From the NCBI RefSeq assembly GCF_017876545.1, contig NZ_JAGIOD010000002.1, positions 496,001-560,000 on the forward strand: a DNA stretch of 64,000 bases, written 5' to 3'. The DNA comes from Brachybacterium sacelli (lineage in GTDB: Bacteria; Actinomycetota; Actinomycetes; Actinomycetales; Dermabacteraceae). The notes below the pieces were generated by a model. That model did not search any database and was not told the DNA's origin. It saw nothing but the letters and a program-made list of their open reading frames with translations. Within the stretch, counting starts at the first letter, position 1, and each line of letters starts with the position of its first letter. The position numbers and the translations under genes are program-made. This document shows positions 9,069 through 17,997 of this stretch, in pieces.

Positions 9069-10651
9069 GACCGAACATCGTCGTCATCCAGGCCGATCAG
9101 ATGGCCGCCCAGGCGCTCGGCGCCTACGGCGACCCGGCCGCCCGCACTCCGCACATCGATGCCCTGGCGGCCGATGCCGCCGTGTACGACCGGGCGTACT
9201 GCACCACCCCGCTGTGCGCTCCCTCCCGCGCGTCGATGATGACGGGACGGATGCCCTCGGACATCGGCTGCTACGACAACGGCGACGACTTCGCCGCCTC
9301 GACGCCGACGTTCGCCCACCATCTGCGGGCGGCCGGCTACCACACGGCGCTCGTCGGCCGGATGCACTTCATCGGGCCCGATCAGCACCACGGCTTCGAG
9401 CAGCGCCTGACCACGGACGTCTACCCGGCGGACATGGACATGGTCCCGGACTGGCGCCGTGACCCGGCCGAACGTCTGCAGTGGTATCACGACGCCGACG
9501 CGGTCTTCACCGCCGGGGTCTCCCAGGCGACGGTCCAGCAGGACTTCGACGACGAGGTGGGCTTCCGCACCCTGCGCCACCTCAACGACCGGGTGCGGGC
9601 GAATCGTGCCGCGGGGGAGCGGATCCCCTTCCTGATGGTCACCAGCTTCATCCATCCCCACGACCCGTACGAGCCGCCGCAGGAGCACTGGGATCGCTTC
9701 GCGGACGTCGACATCCCCGATCCCGCGCACCCGGAGGTCCCCGATCCCGCGCAGGACCCCCACAGCCACCGGCTGCGGGCGATGAGCGGCTTCGACCGTC
9801 GCGAACCCAGCGGCGAGGAGGTGCGGCGGGCCCGGCGCTCCTACTACGCCGCGGTGAGCTACATCGACGACCACATCGGCGGGATCCGGGAGCGGCTGAA
9901 GACCCTGGGCCTGGCGGACGAGACCATCATCATCGTCACCAGCGACCACGGCGACATGCTCGGTGAGAAGGGCCTGTGGTTCAAGATGTCGCCCTACGAG
10001 GAGTCCTCCCGGGTGCCGCTGATCATCCACGGCCCCGATCACCTCGTGCCGGGCGGACGCTATGCGAACCCGGTCTCGCTGTTGGACCTCATGCCCACCC
10101 TGCTCGAGCTCGCCGACGCCGAGCAGACGGAGGCCTCCGGCGGCATGCTCGAGGCCGGGGCGATCCCGCCCGCGCGCCAGGGTCTCTCGCTGCTGGAGTC
10201 CGCCCGCCGTGAGCGCCGCGGCACGACGGCCCCGACGGACCGCGACGTGGTCATCGAGTACCTCGCCGAGGGCACCCTGCGTCCGCAGCTGACGCTGGTG
10301 CGCGGCCGGTACAAGCTCGTGGTCTGCCCCGGCGACCCCGACCAGCTGTTCGACCTGGAGACCGACCCTCGCGAACTGCGCAGCGTGGCGGACGCCCCGG
10401 AGCACGCGGAGGTGGCGGCCGGGATGCGCGCCGAGCTCGAGGCGCAGTACGACCTCGCCGGCCTCGAGGCGGGGGTCCTCACCAGCCAGTCACGTCGTCG
10501 CCTGGTGGCGGAGGCGCTCCAGCAGGGCACCGCCCGCCACTGGGACTTCGAGCCCGATCCCGAGCAGCGTTACGTCCGCGGCGACTTCTGGGGCGCGGTG
10601 CAGTTCGGGCAGATCCGGAACGCGCAGGGCCAGGCTGCCGACGGAGCCTGA
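9065..10651 (+). CDS. betC: choline-sulfatase
   Basis: A 528-residue type-I sulfatase that would hydrolyse choline-O-sulfate to choline and sulfate. CAPSR at residues 51-55 is the formylglycine site (Cys51 oxidised by a maturase). The N-terminal VIQADQ holds metal-binding Asp, and VTSDHGDMLGEKGLW is the second metal and sulfate-binding segment. Choline-sulfatase-specific runs include MHFIGPDQHHGFEQRLTTD and SFIHPHDPYEPPQEHWDRF, and the C terminus (RHWDFEPDPEQRYVRG) is also typical of the subfamily. It overlaps the BCCT gene by four bases. Its product choline would feed BetA/BetB encoded at 20.2-23.3 kb. No formylglycine-generating enzyme gene is in the window. Confidence 0.88.
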   Translation: MRPNIVVIQADQMAAQALGAYGDPAARTPHIDALAADAAVYDRAYCTTPLCAPSRASMMTGRMPSDIGCYDNGDDFAASTPTFAHHLRAAGYHTALVGRMHFIGPDQHHGFEQRLTTDVYPADMDMVPDWRRDPAERLQWYHDADAVFTAGVSQATVQQDFDDEVGFRTLRHLNDRVRANRAAGERIPFLMVTSFIHPHDPYEPPQEHWDRFADVDIPDPAHPEVPDPAQDPHSHRLRAMSGFDRREPSGEEVRRARRSYYAAVSYIDDHIGGIRERLKTLGLADETIIIVTSDHGDMLGEKGLWFKMSPYEESSRVPLIIHGPDHLVPGGRYANPVSLLDLMPTLLELADAEQTEASGGMLEAGAIPPARQGLSLLESARRERRGTTAPTDRDVVIEYLAEGTLRPQLTLVRGRYKLVVCPGDPDQLFDLETDPRELRSVADAPEHAEVAAGMRAELEAQYDLAGLEAGVLTSQSRRRLVAEALQQGTARHWDFEPDPEQRYVRGDFWGAVQFGQIRNAQGQAADGA

Positions 10652-10672
10652 CAGCCGGCTGGCCCCGGTCCT

Positions 10673-10694
10673 CCCGGCGCCGCTGCGCGCCGGG
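10673..10694 (+). terminator. GC-rich hairpin after betC
   Basis: Perfect inverted repeat CCCGGCGC / GCGCCGGG with a six-base loop, 21 bases after the betC stop. There is no T-run, as is common for actinobacterial terminators. Function is inferred from position. Confidence 0.5.
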
Positions 10695-10779
10695 GCGGCC
10701 GACGGCTGGTCCAGGTGCCGTCCGCACGGCGGTGAGCGCCGGCGGCGTCCCGTCGCGTCACCGACAGTAGGGTGAGCCC

Positions 10780-12042
10780 ATGACGAAGCCACGCAGCGCC
10801 CTCCTCGCGGACGGGCGCCGGATCCTCGTGAGGTCGGCCGCGACGGCCGCCGGGGCGTTGGTCGGCGCGCAGGCACTCGTCATCGCGACTCTGGTGGTGG
10901 TCGACGGAGTCAAGGAGCGCGGCCGCAAGGTGCGCGGCGCGCCGCGCCCCGGGACGTTCCACGCGCAGGTGGAGCAGTCGCAGCTCAGCATCTACACCTC
11001 GGGGGCCACGCTCTACGACGACATGATCGAGGCGATCGACTCGGCCCGCACCTCGATCCAGATGGAGACCTTCATCTGGAAGGGTGACGAGGTGGGCCAA
11101 CGGTTCATGGATGCCTTGAACGGTGCCGCAGAGCGAGGCGTCGAGGTCCACGTGATCTACGACGGGTTCGCCAACCTGGTGGTGCGGCGCTCGTTCTACC
11201 GGCAGTTCTCCGAGCGGATCCACGTCTGGAGGATGCCGCTCGTGCGCCGGAAGTTCTGGAAGGGGATCATCCGGCTCTCCGGGCTCAACCATTCCAAGAT
11301 CATGGTCGTGGACCACCACATCGGCTTCGTCGGCGGATACAACATCGGCGCGCCCTACGCCCTGCGGTGGCGCGACACCCACCTGAGGGAGATCGGTCCT
11401 GCCGTGTGGGAACTGCGCAATGCCATCGCGCAGGTCTGGAACGAGGGCCGTGAGGCCGACGACCAGATCGCGTGGGTCCCGCCGCGCAGTGGGGACCCGG
11501 AGGTGCGGGTGGCCGCGAACCTTCCTGTGCAACTGGTCTACCCCATCCGCGGCACCTACCTGGCGGCGATCGAGCGCGCCCGGAGCCATATCTTCATCAC
11601 GACCCCGTATTTCGTCCCCGACCAGCAGATCCTCGCCGCACTCGTCAAGGCTGCGCAGCGCGGGGTCGACGTGCGCGTGATGCTCCCCGAGGAGTCCAAC
11701 CACATCGTCGCCGACTGGGTCTCGCGCGGCTTCTACGGGCAGATGCTCGATGCGGGGATCACGATCCTGCTGTACCGCGCGGCGATGATCCACGCGAAGA
11801 CGGCCACGATCGACGGCCGGTGGTCCACGGTGGGCACCGCGAACATCGACCGCCTCTCCCTGTCGTTCAACTACGAGACCAACGTCGAGATCATCGATCC
11901 GGGCTTCGCCGCCCAGATCGAGAAGATCTACAAGGCCGACTCCGAGCATTGCGAGATGCTCACCTCTCCGGACTGGCGCGACCGCCATCCCATGGCGCGC
12001 CTCGCCGAAGTGATCCTCTCCCCGCTGCGCTCACTGCTGTGA
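10780..12042 (+). CDS. phospholipase D-type cardiolipin synthase family protein
   Basis: A 420-residue protein with an N-terminal membrane segment (about residues 14-38) and two HxKx4D phosphatidyltransferase motifs: HSKIMVVDHHIGFVGGYN and HAKTATIDGRWSTVGTAN. Two HKD motifs on one chain form the paired active site of PLD-type cardiolipin synthases, which join two phosphatidylglycerol molecules at the membrane. Actinomycetes also use a CDP-alcohol-type cardiolipin synthase, so this could be an accessory enzyme or another PLD-family transferase. It has its own 128-base upstream gap and faces the sodium symporter gene. Confidence 0.85.
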   Translation: MTKPRSALLADGRRILVRSAATAAGALVGAQALVIATLVVVDGVKERGRKVRGAPRPGTFHAQVEQSQLSIYTSGATLYDDMIEAIDSARTSIQMETFIWKGDEVGQRFMDALNGAAERGVEVHVIYDGFANLVVRRSFYRQFSERIHVWRMPLVRRKFWKGIIRLSGLNHSKIMVVDHHIGFVGGYNIGAPYALRWRDTHLREIGPAVWELRNAIAQVWNEGREADDQIAWVPPRSGDPEVRVAANLPVQLVYPIRGTYLAAIERARSHIFITTPYFVPDQQILAALVKAAQRGVDVRVMLPEESNHIVADWVSRGFYGQMLDAGITILLYRAAMIHAKTATIDGRWSTVGTANIDRLSLSFNYETNVEIIDPGFAAQIEKIYKADSEHCEMLTSPDWRDRHPMARLAEVILSPLRSLL

Positions 12043-12144
12043 CCTCACCGCCGTCCCACGCCCGGCGGGTGCGCAGGGAGGGCCGGCGGGACGACGCAGA
12101 GCTCGGCGCGCCTGGCCGACCGATCGGGCGGGCCGGCGAGGAGG

Positions 12145-13563
12145 TCAGCGGCTTGGCGCCGCCATGGACTCCGGCTCATCCACCCGTCCTCGAGTGGTCA
12201 GCAGTGACACCCCGACCAGGGAGAGGACGGCGAGCGGCAGGGCGACCAGGACCGAGTTCAGCTCGTCGGAGCGACCGGTCACCTCCCAGACGATCGTCGC
12301 GAGAGCTCCGACCGCCATCGCGCTCAGCGCACCGGCCGCCGTGGCGCGCTTCCAGAACAGACCGGCGAACAGCACGGGCGTGATGGTCGCGCCGTACATC
12401 GTGTAGGCGTACATCTGCAGGGCGAGCACGCTGGGGAAGAAGCTCACCATCACGAATCCGAGCGTCGCGACGACCAGCACCGCGATCCGGCCGATCCAGA
12501 GGTTCTGCCGGTCCGTCGGGGGCTGTGAGCGTCGCACCTGCCCCACGAGATCGTGGACCACGTTGGCCGAGCAGGTCAGCAGGTAGGACGAACCCGTGGT
12601 GACGATCAGGGCGAAGGCACCGGCCAGCAGCGCCCCGCCGATCACTCCGGGGGTGAACGCCCCGTCCGAGAGGGACAGGACGGCCATGTCGGGCTCGATG
12701 CCGGGCTGCAGGACCGAGCTTGCGACGCCGAGCACGGCGATCGGGATGATCATGACGACGGCGCCGAGGATGAAGACCACCGCCCCCTGGAATGCGGCCT
12801 TCGGGCTCTTGGCCGCTGCCAGGCGCTGGTACATGTTCTGGTCCCCGAGCAGCAGCACGAAGGCGGGCAGCGCGAACCCGAGCATCTGCAGGGCGCTCAG
12901 GCCCCCGAGCGGGCCGAGGTCCGTGCGGGCGCGGGAGATCTCCCCGGCGTCCGATCCCATGTCCACGCCGACGACGAAGAAGACGGTGACCCACAGGGCG
13001 AACACGATCATCACGGACGAGAGGAAGTCGGTCCAGGCCACCGACTTCAGCCCACCCGAGAGGGCGAGGAAGGTGATCAGCACCGCGGCGAGGACGGCTC
13101 CGGACTGTTCACCGAGCGGGGTGATGAGGCTGATGATGTAGCCCGCCCCCGTGAACTGGTAGGCGGTGATGCCGATGAAGGCGATCAGGATCGTCACGGT
13201 CCCGGCGACCCGCACCGCCTTGCCGTAGCGCCTGTCGAACAGCTCGGGGACGGTGTGCCCGGCGCGCTCGCGCACCCGCCGGGCCAGGAACACCAGGATC
13301 AGGGAGCCGGTGACGGTGCCGGAGAAGAACAGCAGCCCGGCCGTGAGCCCGTAGGTGTAGGCGAAGTTCGCGGCGCCGATGATCGACCCGGAGCCGACGA
13401 ACGTCGCGAGCATGGTCCCGCCGAGGACCGGGGCGGGCAGCGAGCGGCCGGCGAGGACGAAGTCCTCCCCCGAGGAGGTCTCCTTGGCGCGACCGAACCA
13501 GGCGCCGACGGCGACCATCACGATGACGTAGCAGATGAGGACGGCGATGTGCGCAATGTTCAT
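12145..13563 (-). CDS. sodium:solute symporter (SSS) family protein
   Basis: A 472-residue membrane protein with about 13 helices of the LeuT-fold SSS family. Recognisable are the N-terminal YVIVMVAVGAWFGRAKETSS segment, GGTMLATFVGSGSIIGAANF with the small-residue/Na+-site pattern of TM2, and ALSGGLKSVAWTDFLSSVMI with the SSS signature. The cargo is not predictable from sequence. It begins 33 bases after the amidohydrolase gene on the same strand, so the pair is probably an uptake-and-hydrolysis unit in which the symporter imports the amidohydrolase substrate (inference). Confidence 0.88.
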   Translation of the reverse strand: MNIAHIAVLICYVIVMVAVGAWFGRAKETSSGEDFVLAGRSLPAPVLGGTMLATFVGSGSIIGAANFAYTYGLTAGLLFFSGTVTGSLILVFLARRVRERAGHTVPELFDRRYGKAVRVAGTVTILIAFIGITAYQFTGAGYIISLITPLGEQSGAVLAAVLITFLALSGGLKSVAWTDFLSSVMIVFALWVTVFFVVGVDMGSDAGEISRARTDLGPLGGLSALQMLGFALPAFVLLLGDQNMYQRLAAAKSPKAAFQGAVVFILGAVVMIIPIAVLGVASSVLQPGIEPDMAVLSLSDGAFTPGVIGGALLAGAFALIVTTGSSYLLTCSANVVHDLVGQVRRSQPPTDRQNLWIGRIAVLVVATLGFVMVSFFPSVLALQMYAYTMYGATITPVLFAGLFWKRATAAGALSAMAVGALATIVWEVTGRSDELNSVLVALPLAVLSLVGVSLLTTRGRVDEPESMAAPSR

Positions 13564-13596
13564 GCGGATGCTCCGGGAGCGTCGGGGGAGTCGTGG

Positions 13597-14835
13597 TCAG
13601 CTCTCGCCGCGACGCGAGACGATGTGGCCGCCCTGGACGACCATCACGGGATCAGGGTCGGAGAGGAGAGCGATGTCCTGCAACGGGTCACCGTCCAGGA
13701 CCACGAGGTCCGCGCAGGCGTCCTCTCGGATCACCCCGAGCTCGCCGTCGCGCTGCAGCAGCTTCGCGGCGGTGACCGTCGCGGCGCGCAGGATCGCCAG
13801 CGGCTCCTGGTGGCGGGCCCGGATCTCGAACTCCTTCGACTGGTGGACCTGCATGCCGCCCAGCAGGTCCGTGCCGAAGCACAGCTGGAGCTCCTCCTCG
13901 TCGGCGATCCGCAGGGCGTTCTCCCCGGCGGTCAGCACGTCGTCGACCTTCCGCTGGCTGGCCTCGGGCAGTCCCATGGACGCTCCGAACTCCTTCAGCG
14001 CCCAGTAGGTCACCAGGTTCATGGTGACGAAGGCGCCGGCCTCCCGGATCTTCCGTGCAGTCGGGCGGTCCATGAGGTTCGCGTGCTCGATCGAGCGGAC
14101 CCCGGCCTCGAGGGCGCGGGAGATCGCTCCCGGGGTGTAGGCGTGGGCGGCGACGTAGCGGTTGGCGTCGTGCGCCTCCTCGACGGCCGCGCGCATCTCG
14201 GCCGGGGAGTACTGGATGGAGTCCACCCGGTCGGTGGGGGAGGCGACACCGCCGCCGGCCATGATCTTCAGGTGATGGGAGCCGGTGCGCAGCTGATCAC
14301 GCGCCGCCCGTCGCACGGCGTCGGGGCCGTCGGCGAGGAGCCCGAGACCTGTGCAGCACGATGCCCCGAGGGACTTCTGCTGGCCGGGACGTCGGTTGTC
14401 CGCGTGTCCGCCGGTCTGGGAGAGCGACTTGCCGCCGTAGAACAGGCGTGGTCCGCGCAGCAGGCCCTCGCTCTGGGCGGCGGCCAGGCCGTGGTCGGCG
14501 CCGCCGGTGTCCCGCACGGTGGTGAAGCCGCGGTCCAGCATGTCGCCCATCAGCCGCGCCGCCTGGAGAGCCGCGTAGGACGGCGCCTCGGTCTCGAGCT
14601 CCGCGAGGTTCGCCGTCATCGCGTACACGTGGACGTGACAGTCGATGAGGCCAGGGATCACGTGGCGGCCGGAGAGGTCCACGACGTCGACGTCCTCACC
14701 GGCGCTGCGGGCGGCGCGTTCCGCACCGTCGATCCGTGCGAAGCGGCCGTCGGCGACCTCGAGATCTCCGGTGCGCCACACCCCGCTGTCGACATCCAGA
14801 TACCGGGCGTTGGTGAAGACCGTCGAGGGGGTCAC
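13597..14835 (-). CDS. metal-dependent amidohydrolase (imidazolonepropionase/prolidase-like)
   Basis: A 412-residue TIM-barrel amidohydrolase of the M38/prolidase-like group. Metal ligands are visible as GLIDCHVHV (HxH), a Lys in HHLKIMAGGG that may be carboxylated, the His residues of VAAHAYTPGA and SIEHANLM, and the Asp of CFGTDLLGG. The flanking small beta domain includes ADLVVLDGDPLQDI. Relatives hydrolyse Xaa-Pro or Xaa-Arg/Lys dipeptides or cyclic amides. The start is GTG at 14835 behind CAGGAG; upstream in-frame sequence is Arg/Pro-rich shadow. First gene of a two-gene unit with the symporter; the TetR gene lies 106 bases upstream on the same strand. Confidence 0.86.
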   Translation of the reverse strand: MTPSTVFTNARYLDVDSGVWRTGDLEVADGRFARIDGAERAARSAGEDVDVVDLSGRHVIPGLIDCHVHVYAMTANLAELETEAPSYAALQAARLMGDMLDRGFTTVRDTGGADHGLAAAQSEGLLRGPRLFYGGKSLSQTGGHADNRRPGQQKSLGASCCTGLGLLADGPDAVRRAARDQLRTGSHHLKIMAGGGVASPTDRVDSIQYSPAEMRAAVEEAHDANRYVAAHAYTPGAISRALEAGVRSIEHANLMDRPTARKIREAGAFVTMNLVTYWALKEFGASMGLPEASQRKVDDVLTAGENALRIADEEELQLCFGTDLLGGMQVHQSKEFEIRARHQEPLAILRAATVTAAKLLQRDGELGVIREDACADLVVLDGDPLQDIALLSDPDPVMVVQGGHIVSRRGES

Positions 14836-14941
14836 GCAGATTCTCCTGAGCGTCGGGGGTCGCGCGGTGCATGCCACGGTATACGCTCTCCTGCCCCCTG
14901 GGGGAACCGTGCGATATCCGGCCCGCTGCGGGCTGCGCGGC

Positions 14942-15565
14942 TCAGCGGCCCTCGCGCCAGGGCGCCTCGAGCTCGGCGGCGTCGGGCGCGGGTCCGGCCA
15001 GTGCGGGCGCGTCGGTCGACGCCAGCGCGTGCAGGGCGAGGTCGACATACCGTCGCCGCAGCGTCGCGGCGCGATCGGGATCGGCGGCCTCCACCCCGGC
15101 CACCATGGTCGCGATCAGGGTGAGGTCCGCGCCGGTGATGTCCGCGCGCGCCCGATGCGATGCGATGGCACGGTCCACGAGCTCCTGCATGGCCACGTTC
15201 CCCCGGTGCGCGACCTCGAAGAGCTCCTCGGGCGGGTCGAAGGTGCCCAGCAGACCGCCGGTCCGGAGGGTGCCGGAGCTCGCGTACCAGGCGAGGAATC
15301 CCGCCAGTCCGTCCCAGGGGTCCGGGACCGACAGGGCCGAGCACGCTTCGTCGGCGATCGAGGTCAGGGCGTGCTGCGCCACGGCCACCAGCAGGGCGTC
15401 CTTGGAGGGATAGCGCCGGTAGAGCGTCGCCTGACCGACACCCGCCCTGCGCGCGACGGCCGACATCGCAGCGGCGGGGTCGTGGCTGAACACGTCGAGG
15501 GCGGCATCGAGCACCAGGGTGTCGTTGCGGCGGGCTTCTGCCTGTCGTCCACGGGGAGCGGTCAT
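14942..15565 (-). CDS. TetR-family transcriptional repressor
   Basis: A 207-residue TetR regulator. The N-terminal HTH spans about residues 15-65 (MSAVARRAGVGQATLYRRYP, then SKDALL). The C-terminal ligand domain is of the SBP65/YcdC-like kind often seen next to oxidoreductases. It is divergent from the quinone-oxidoreductase gene; two copies of a 17-bp palindrome lie between the two starts (15579-15595 and 15613-15629) and are almost certainly its operators, implying autoregulation and control of the 15656-17868 pair. The inducer is unknown. Confidence 0.9.
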   Translation of the reverse strand: MTAPRGRQAEARRNDTLVLDAALDVFSHDPAAAMSAVARRAGVGQATLYRRYPSKDALLVAVAQHALTSIADEACSALSVPDPWDGLAGFLAWYASSGTLRTGGLLGTFDPPEELFEVAHRGNVAMQELVDRAIASHRARADITGADLTLIATMVAGVEAADPDRAATLRRRYVDLALHALASTDAPALAGPAPDAAELEAPWREGR

Positions 15566-15578
15566 CCTCGAATCGTAT

Positions 15579-15595
15579 CGGACAGAGTCAGTCCG
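15579..15595. promoter_or_regulatory. TetR operator copy 1
   Basis: CGGACAGAGTCAGTCCG: inverted repeat CGGAC/GTCCG around a 7-base centre, 14 bases upstream of the TetR ATG. It matches the second copy at 13 of 17 positions, including all of both arms. Confidence 0.75.
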
Positions 15596-15612
15596 GTTGT
15601 GGTACGTTCAAA

Positions 15613-15629
15613 CGGACAAAGTGAGTCCG
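15613..15629. promoter_or_regulatory. TetR operator copy 2
   Basis: CGGACAAAGTGAGTCCG: same inverted repeat, centre-to-centre 34 bases from copy 1, ending 26 bases before the quinone-oxidoreductase ATG and adjoining its CAGGAG ribosome-binding site region. Confidence 0.75.
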
Positions 15630-15655
15630 ATCAAAATTCCCAGGAGTGATGCACC

Positions 15656-16618
15656 ATGCGCAGCGTCGAGGTGACGGCCTTCGGCAGCCCGGAGGTCCTG
15701 CAGGTCCGCGAGTCCCCACGGCCGGACCCGGGGCCCGGCGAGGTGGTGATCGCGGTCGAGGCGGCGGAGATCCTCTTCCTCGACACCCAGCTGCGAAGCG
15801 GCTGGGGCCGTGAGTACTTCACGGTCGAACCGCCCTTCGTCCCCGGCGTCGGGATCGCCGGCACCGTGATCGAGCTCGGGGACGGGGTCGACGCGGCCTG
15901 GCAGGGTGCCCGGGTGGCGGCGAGCACCTCCTCCGTCGGCCACTACCGTGGCGGCGGCTACGCCGAGTTCGCCCTCGCCGGGGTCGATCGTGCCCTGCGG
16001 GTCCCTGCCGGAGTCGAGCCCGCCGAGGCGCTGGCCGCTCTCAGCGACGGCGCCATGGGCGTCAGTCGAATCGAGCGCTCCGGGCTGTCGGCCGGGGACC
16101 GGGCTCTGGTGACGGCCGCCAGCGGCGGCATCGGCATCTGGCTGATCCCGCTGCTGGCCGCCGCCGGCGTCGAGGTGATCGCGGCGGCCCACGGCCGGCA
16201 GAAGGTCGAGCTCGCACGCGAGCGGGGAGCGACCGTGGCGGTCGATTACGGGCAGGAGGGCTGGGCCGACGGGCTGGACGAGGTCGACGTCGTCTTCGAC
16301 GGCGCCGGCGGCCGGCTCGGCGAGCAGGCGGCGAGCCTGCTGCGCCACGGCGGTCGCTTCTTCGCCTACGGAGCCGCCTCCGGCGAGTTCGTCGACACCG
16401 ATCGCCTCGCCGCCGAGCGGGGAGCGCAGGTGATCGGGCTGCACGAGGAGTTCACGGACGAGGACGCACACCGCTACGCCGGCCAGGCGCTGCACCTCCT
16501 GGCCGCGGGCACGGTGGCGCCGGTGATCGGCCAGAAGCTGCCCCTCGAGAGCGCCGCGGAGGCGCATGCGGCGATCGAGGATCGCCGCATCGTCGGGAAG
16601 TCGGTGCTGGTCCCATGA
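15656..16618 (+). CDS. zinc-type/quinone oxidoreductase (MDR superfamily)
   Basis: A 320-residue medium-chain dehydrogenase/reductase of the quinone-oxidoreductase branch. It has an N-terminal GroES-like domain (PGEVVIAVEAAEILFLDTQL, VPGVGIAGTVIELG) and a C-terminal Rossmann domain with ALVTAASGGIGIWLIPLLAA as the nucleotide-binding turn. Structural zinc Cys residues are absent, so it probably reduces enones or quinones with NADPH. A good CAGGAG site precedes the ATG. It is the first gene after the twin TetR operators and ends in an ATGA overlap with the NmrA-SnoaL fusion gene. Confidence 0.87.
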   Translation: MRSVEVTAFGSPEVLQVRESPRPDPGPGEVVIAVEAAEILFLDTQLRSGWGREYFTVEPPFVPGVGIAGTVIELGDGVDAAWQGARVAASTSSVGHYRGGGYAEFALAGVDRALRVPAGVEPAEALAALSDGAMGVSRIERSGLSAGDRALVTAASGGIGIWLIPLLAAAGVEVIAAAHGRQKVELARERGATVAVDYGQEGWADGLDEVDVVFDGAGGRLGEQAASLLRHGGRFFAYGAASGEFVDTDRLAAERGAQVIGLHEEFTDEDAHRYAGQALHLLAAGTVAPVIGQKLPLESAAEAHAAIEDRRIVGKSVLVP

Positions 16619-17868
16619 GCACACGCGAGCGCACCGGGCCGCGGACCGTTCTGGTCATCGGCGCGACCGGCCGGACCGGCCGACAGGTGGTGGACGGGCT
16701 CCTCGCAGCAGGCGTGGCGGTCCGCGCGCTGGTCCGGCATCCTCTGACGGCGGGCCTGCCTGCCGAGGTGACCATGATCGAGGGCACGCTGCAGGATCCC
16801 GGCGCCGTGCGGCAGGCCGCCACCGGGGCCGACTCCGCCTTCCTGCTCTGGATCGGCGACGACCCGGCGGAGATCCCGCCCGTGATCGATGCGCTGACCT
16901 CGTCCGTGCGGCACGTCGTCTACCTGTCGGCCGCGGACCTCCGCAGCGGGCTCGGTGCCGGCAGCGCCGTGCAACCGGGGATCCATGCCGAGGTCGAGCG
17001 TGTGCTCGAGGCGTCCCCGAGCACGTGGACCTTCCTGCGCGGCGGCGGGTTCGCCGCCAACACCTTGGAGTGGGCCGGGCAGATCCGAGCCGGTGACACC
17101 GTGAGCGTGGTCCATCCAGGGGCCGGCCGGTCCCTCGTGGACGAGCGAGATCTCGGGGAGGCCGCGGTCCGGGCGCTGAGGGATCCCTCGCTGGTCGGCC
17201 GTGCCCTCTCCCTCACCGGCCCGGAGACCCTCACCCAGGAGGAGCAGATCGCCGTCCTCGGTGACGTCCTCGACAGGGACCTGACGGTCCAGGAGCGGGA
17301 CACCGACGAGGCGCGCGCGGAGTACGCGACGCTCATGGGCGTCGATCTCGCCGACCGGGCCCTCTCCTACTGGGCGACGCTGATCGAGGATCCCGAACCG
17401 GTCACCAGCGGCATCGACGAGATCCTGGGCCGACCACCGCGGTCCTACCAGGACTGGGCGCGCCTGCACCGCCTCGACTTCGAGTCCCTCACCACCGCAG
17501 AAGTGGCTCACCGGTACGCCGAGGCCTTCCGCAGCGGCCGGATCGCGGACGCCACGCGGATGCTGGACCCGGACGTCGTGCGCGTCGCGCCCCTGGAGGA
17601 GGGCGGCGTGGAACGGGAGGTGCGGGGGCTCGCGGCGATCATGGAGAACGCCGCGCGCCAGACCGAGGACGGCGACATGGAATCCGTCGAGGTCGGCGAC
17701 CCCCTGGTCGGCGACGACAGCTTCGCGATCCGCTTCACCTTCGGCATGCGCGCCCACGGGACGGGGGAACGCTTCCGCACCGTGAAGCTCTCGCTCTGCG
17801 CGGTGGCCGCTGGTCGGATCGTCCGTGAAGAGGTCTTCTACCACCTCAATCCCTCGATGAATCCGTAG
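16615..17868 (+). CDS. NmrA-like NAD(P)-binding protein fused to a SnoaL/NTF2-like domain
   Basis: A 417-residue two-domain protein. Residues about 10-275 form an atypical-SDR/NmrA domain with VLVIGATGRTGRQVVDGLL and the YLSAADLRS region; proteins of this kind are NAD(P)H-dependent reductases or redox sensors. Residues about 300-415 form a SnoaL/NTF2-like alpha+beta cone (VAHRYAEAFRSGRIADATRM; FRTVKLSLCAVAAGRIVREE), usually a small-molecule pocket or isomerase. The two domains are normally separate proteins. Translationally coupled to the upstream oxidoreductase by ATGA and therefore under the same TetR control. The reaction is unknown. Confidence 0.82.
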   Translation: MSTRERTGPRTVLVIGATGRTGRQVVDGLLAAGVAVRALVRHPLTAGLPAEVTMIEGTLQDPGAVRQAATGADSAFLLWIGDDPAEIPPVIDALTSSVRHVVYLSAADLRSGLGAGSAVQPGIHAEVERVLEASPSTWTFLRGGGFAANTLEWAGQIRAGDTVSVVHPGAGRSLVDERDLGEAAVRALRDPSLVGRALSLTGPETLTQEEQIAVLGDVLDRDLTVQERDTDEARAEYATLMGVDLADRALSYWATLIEDPEPVTSGIDEILGRPPRSYQDWARLHRLDFESLTTAEVAHRYAEAFRSGRIADATRMLDPDVVRVAPLEEGGVEREVRGLAAIMENAARQTEDGDMESVEVGDPLVGDDSFAIRFTFGMRAHGTGERFRTVKLSLCAVAAGRIVREEVFYHLNPSMNP

Positions 17869-17891
17869 GATCCCCGCAGGCCGGACCCTCT

Positions 17892-17929
17892 TCCGGAGCC
17901 GGGACCACCGGCGCGCTCCCGGCTCCGGA
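17892..17929. terminator. hairpin between convergent genes
   Basis: Arms TCCGGAGCCGGGA and TCCCGGCTCCGGA (13 bp, perfect) around a 12-base loop. It sits 24 bases after the NmrA-SnoaL stop and before the convergent acetoin-reductase stop. Outer bases (GACCC/GGGTC, CCGCAG/CTGCGG) extend the pairing with bulges. A likely bidirectional terminator. Confidence 0.65.
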
Positions 17930-17997
17930 GGGGTCTGCGGTCCGCTGTCTGGGTCCTCCGGATCAGGATCGCAGCGGCGCCGGCCCGCCGGGGCGGC

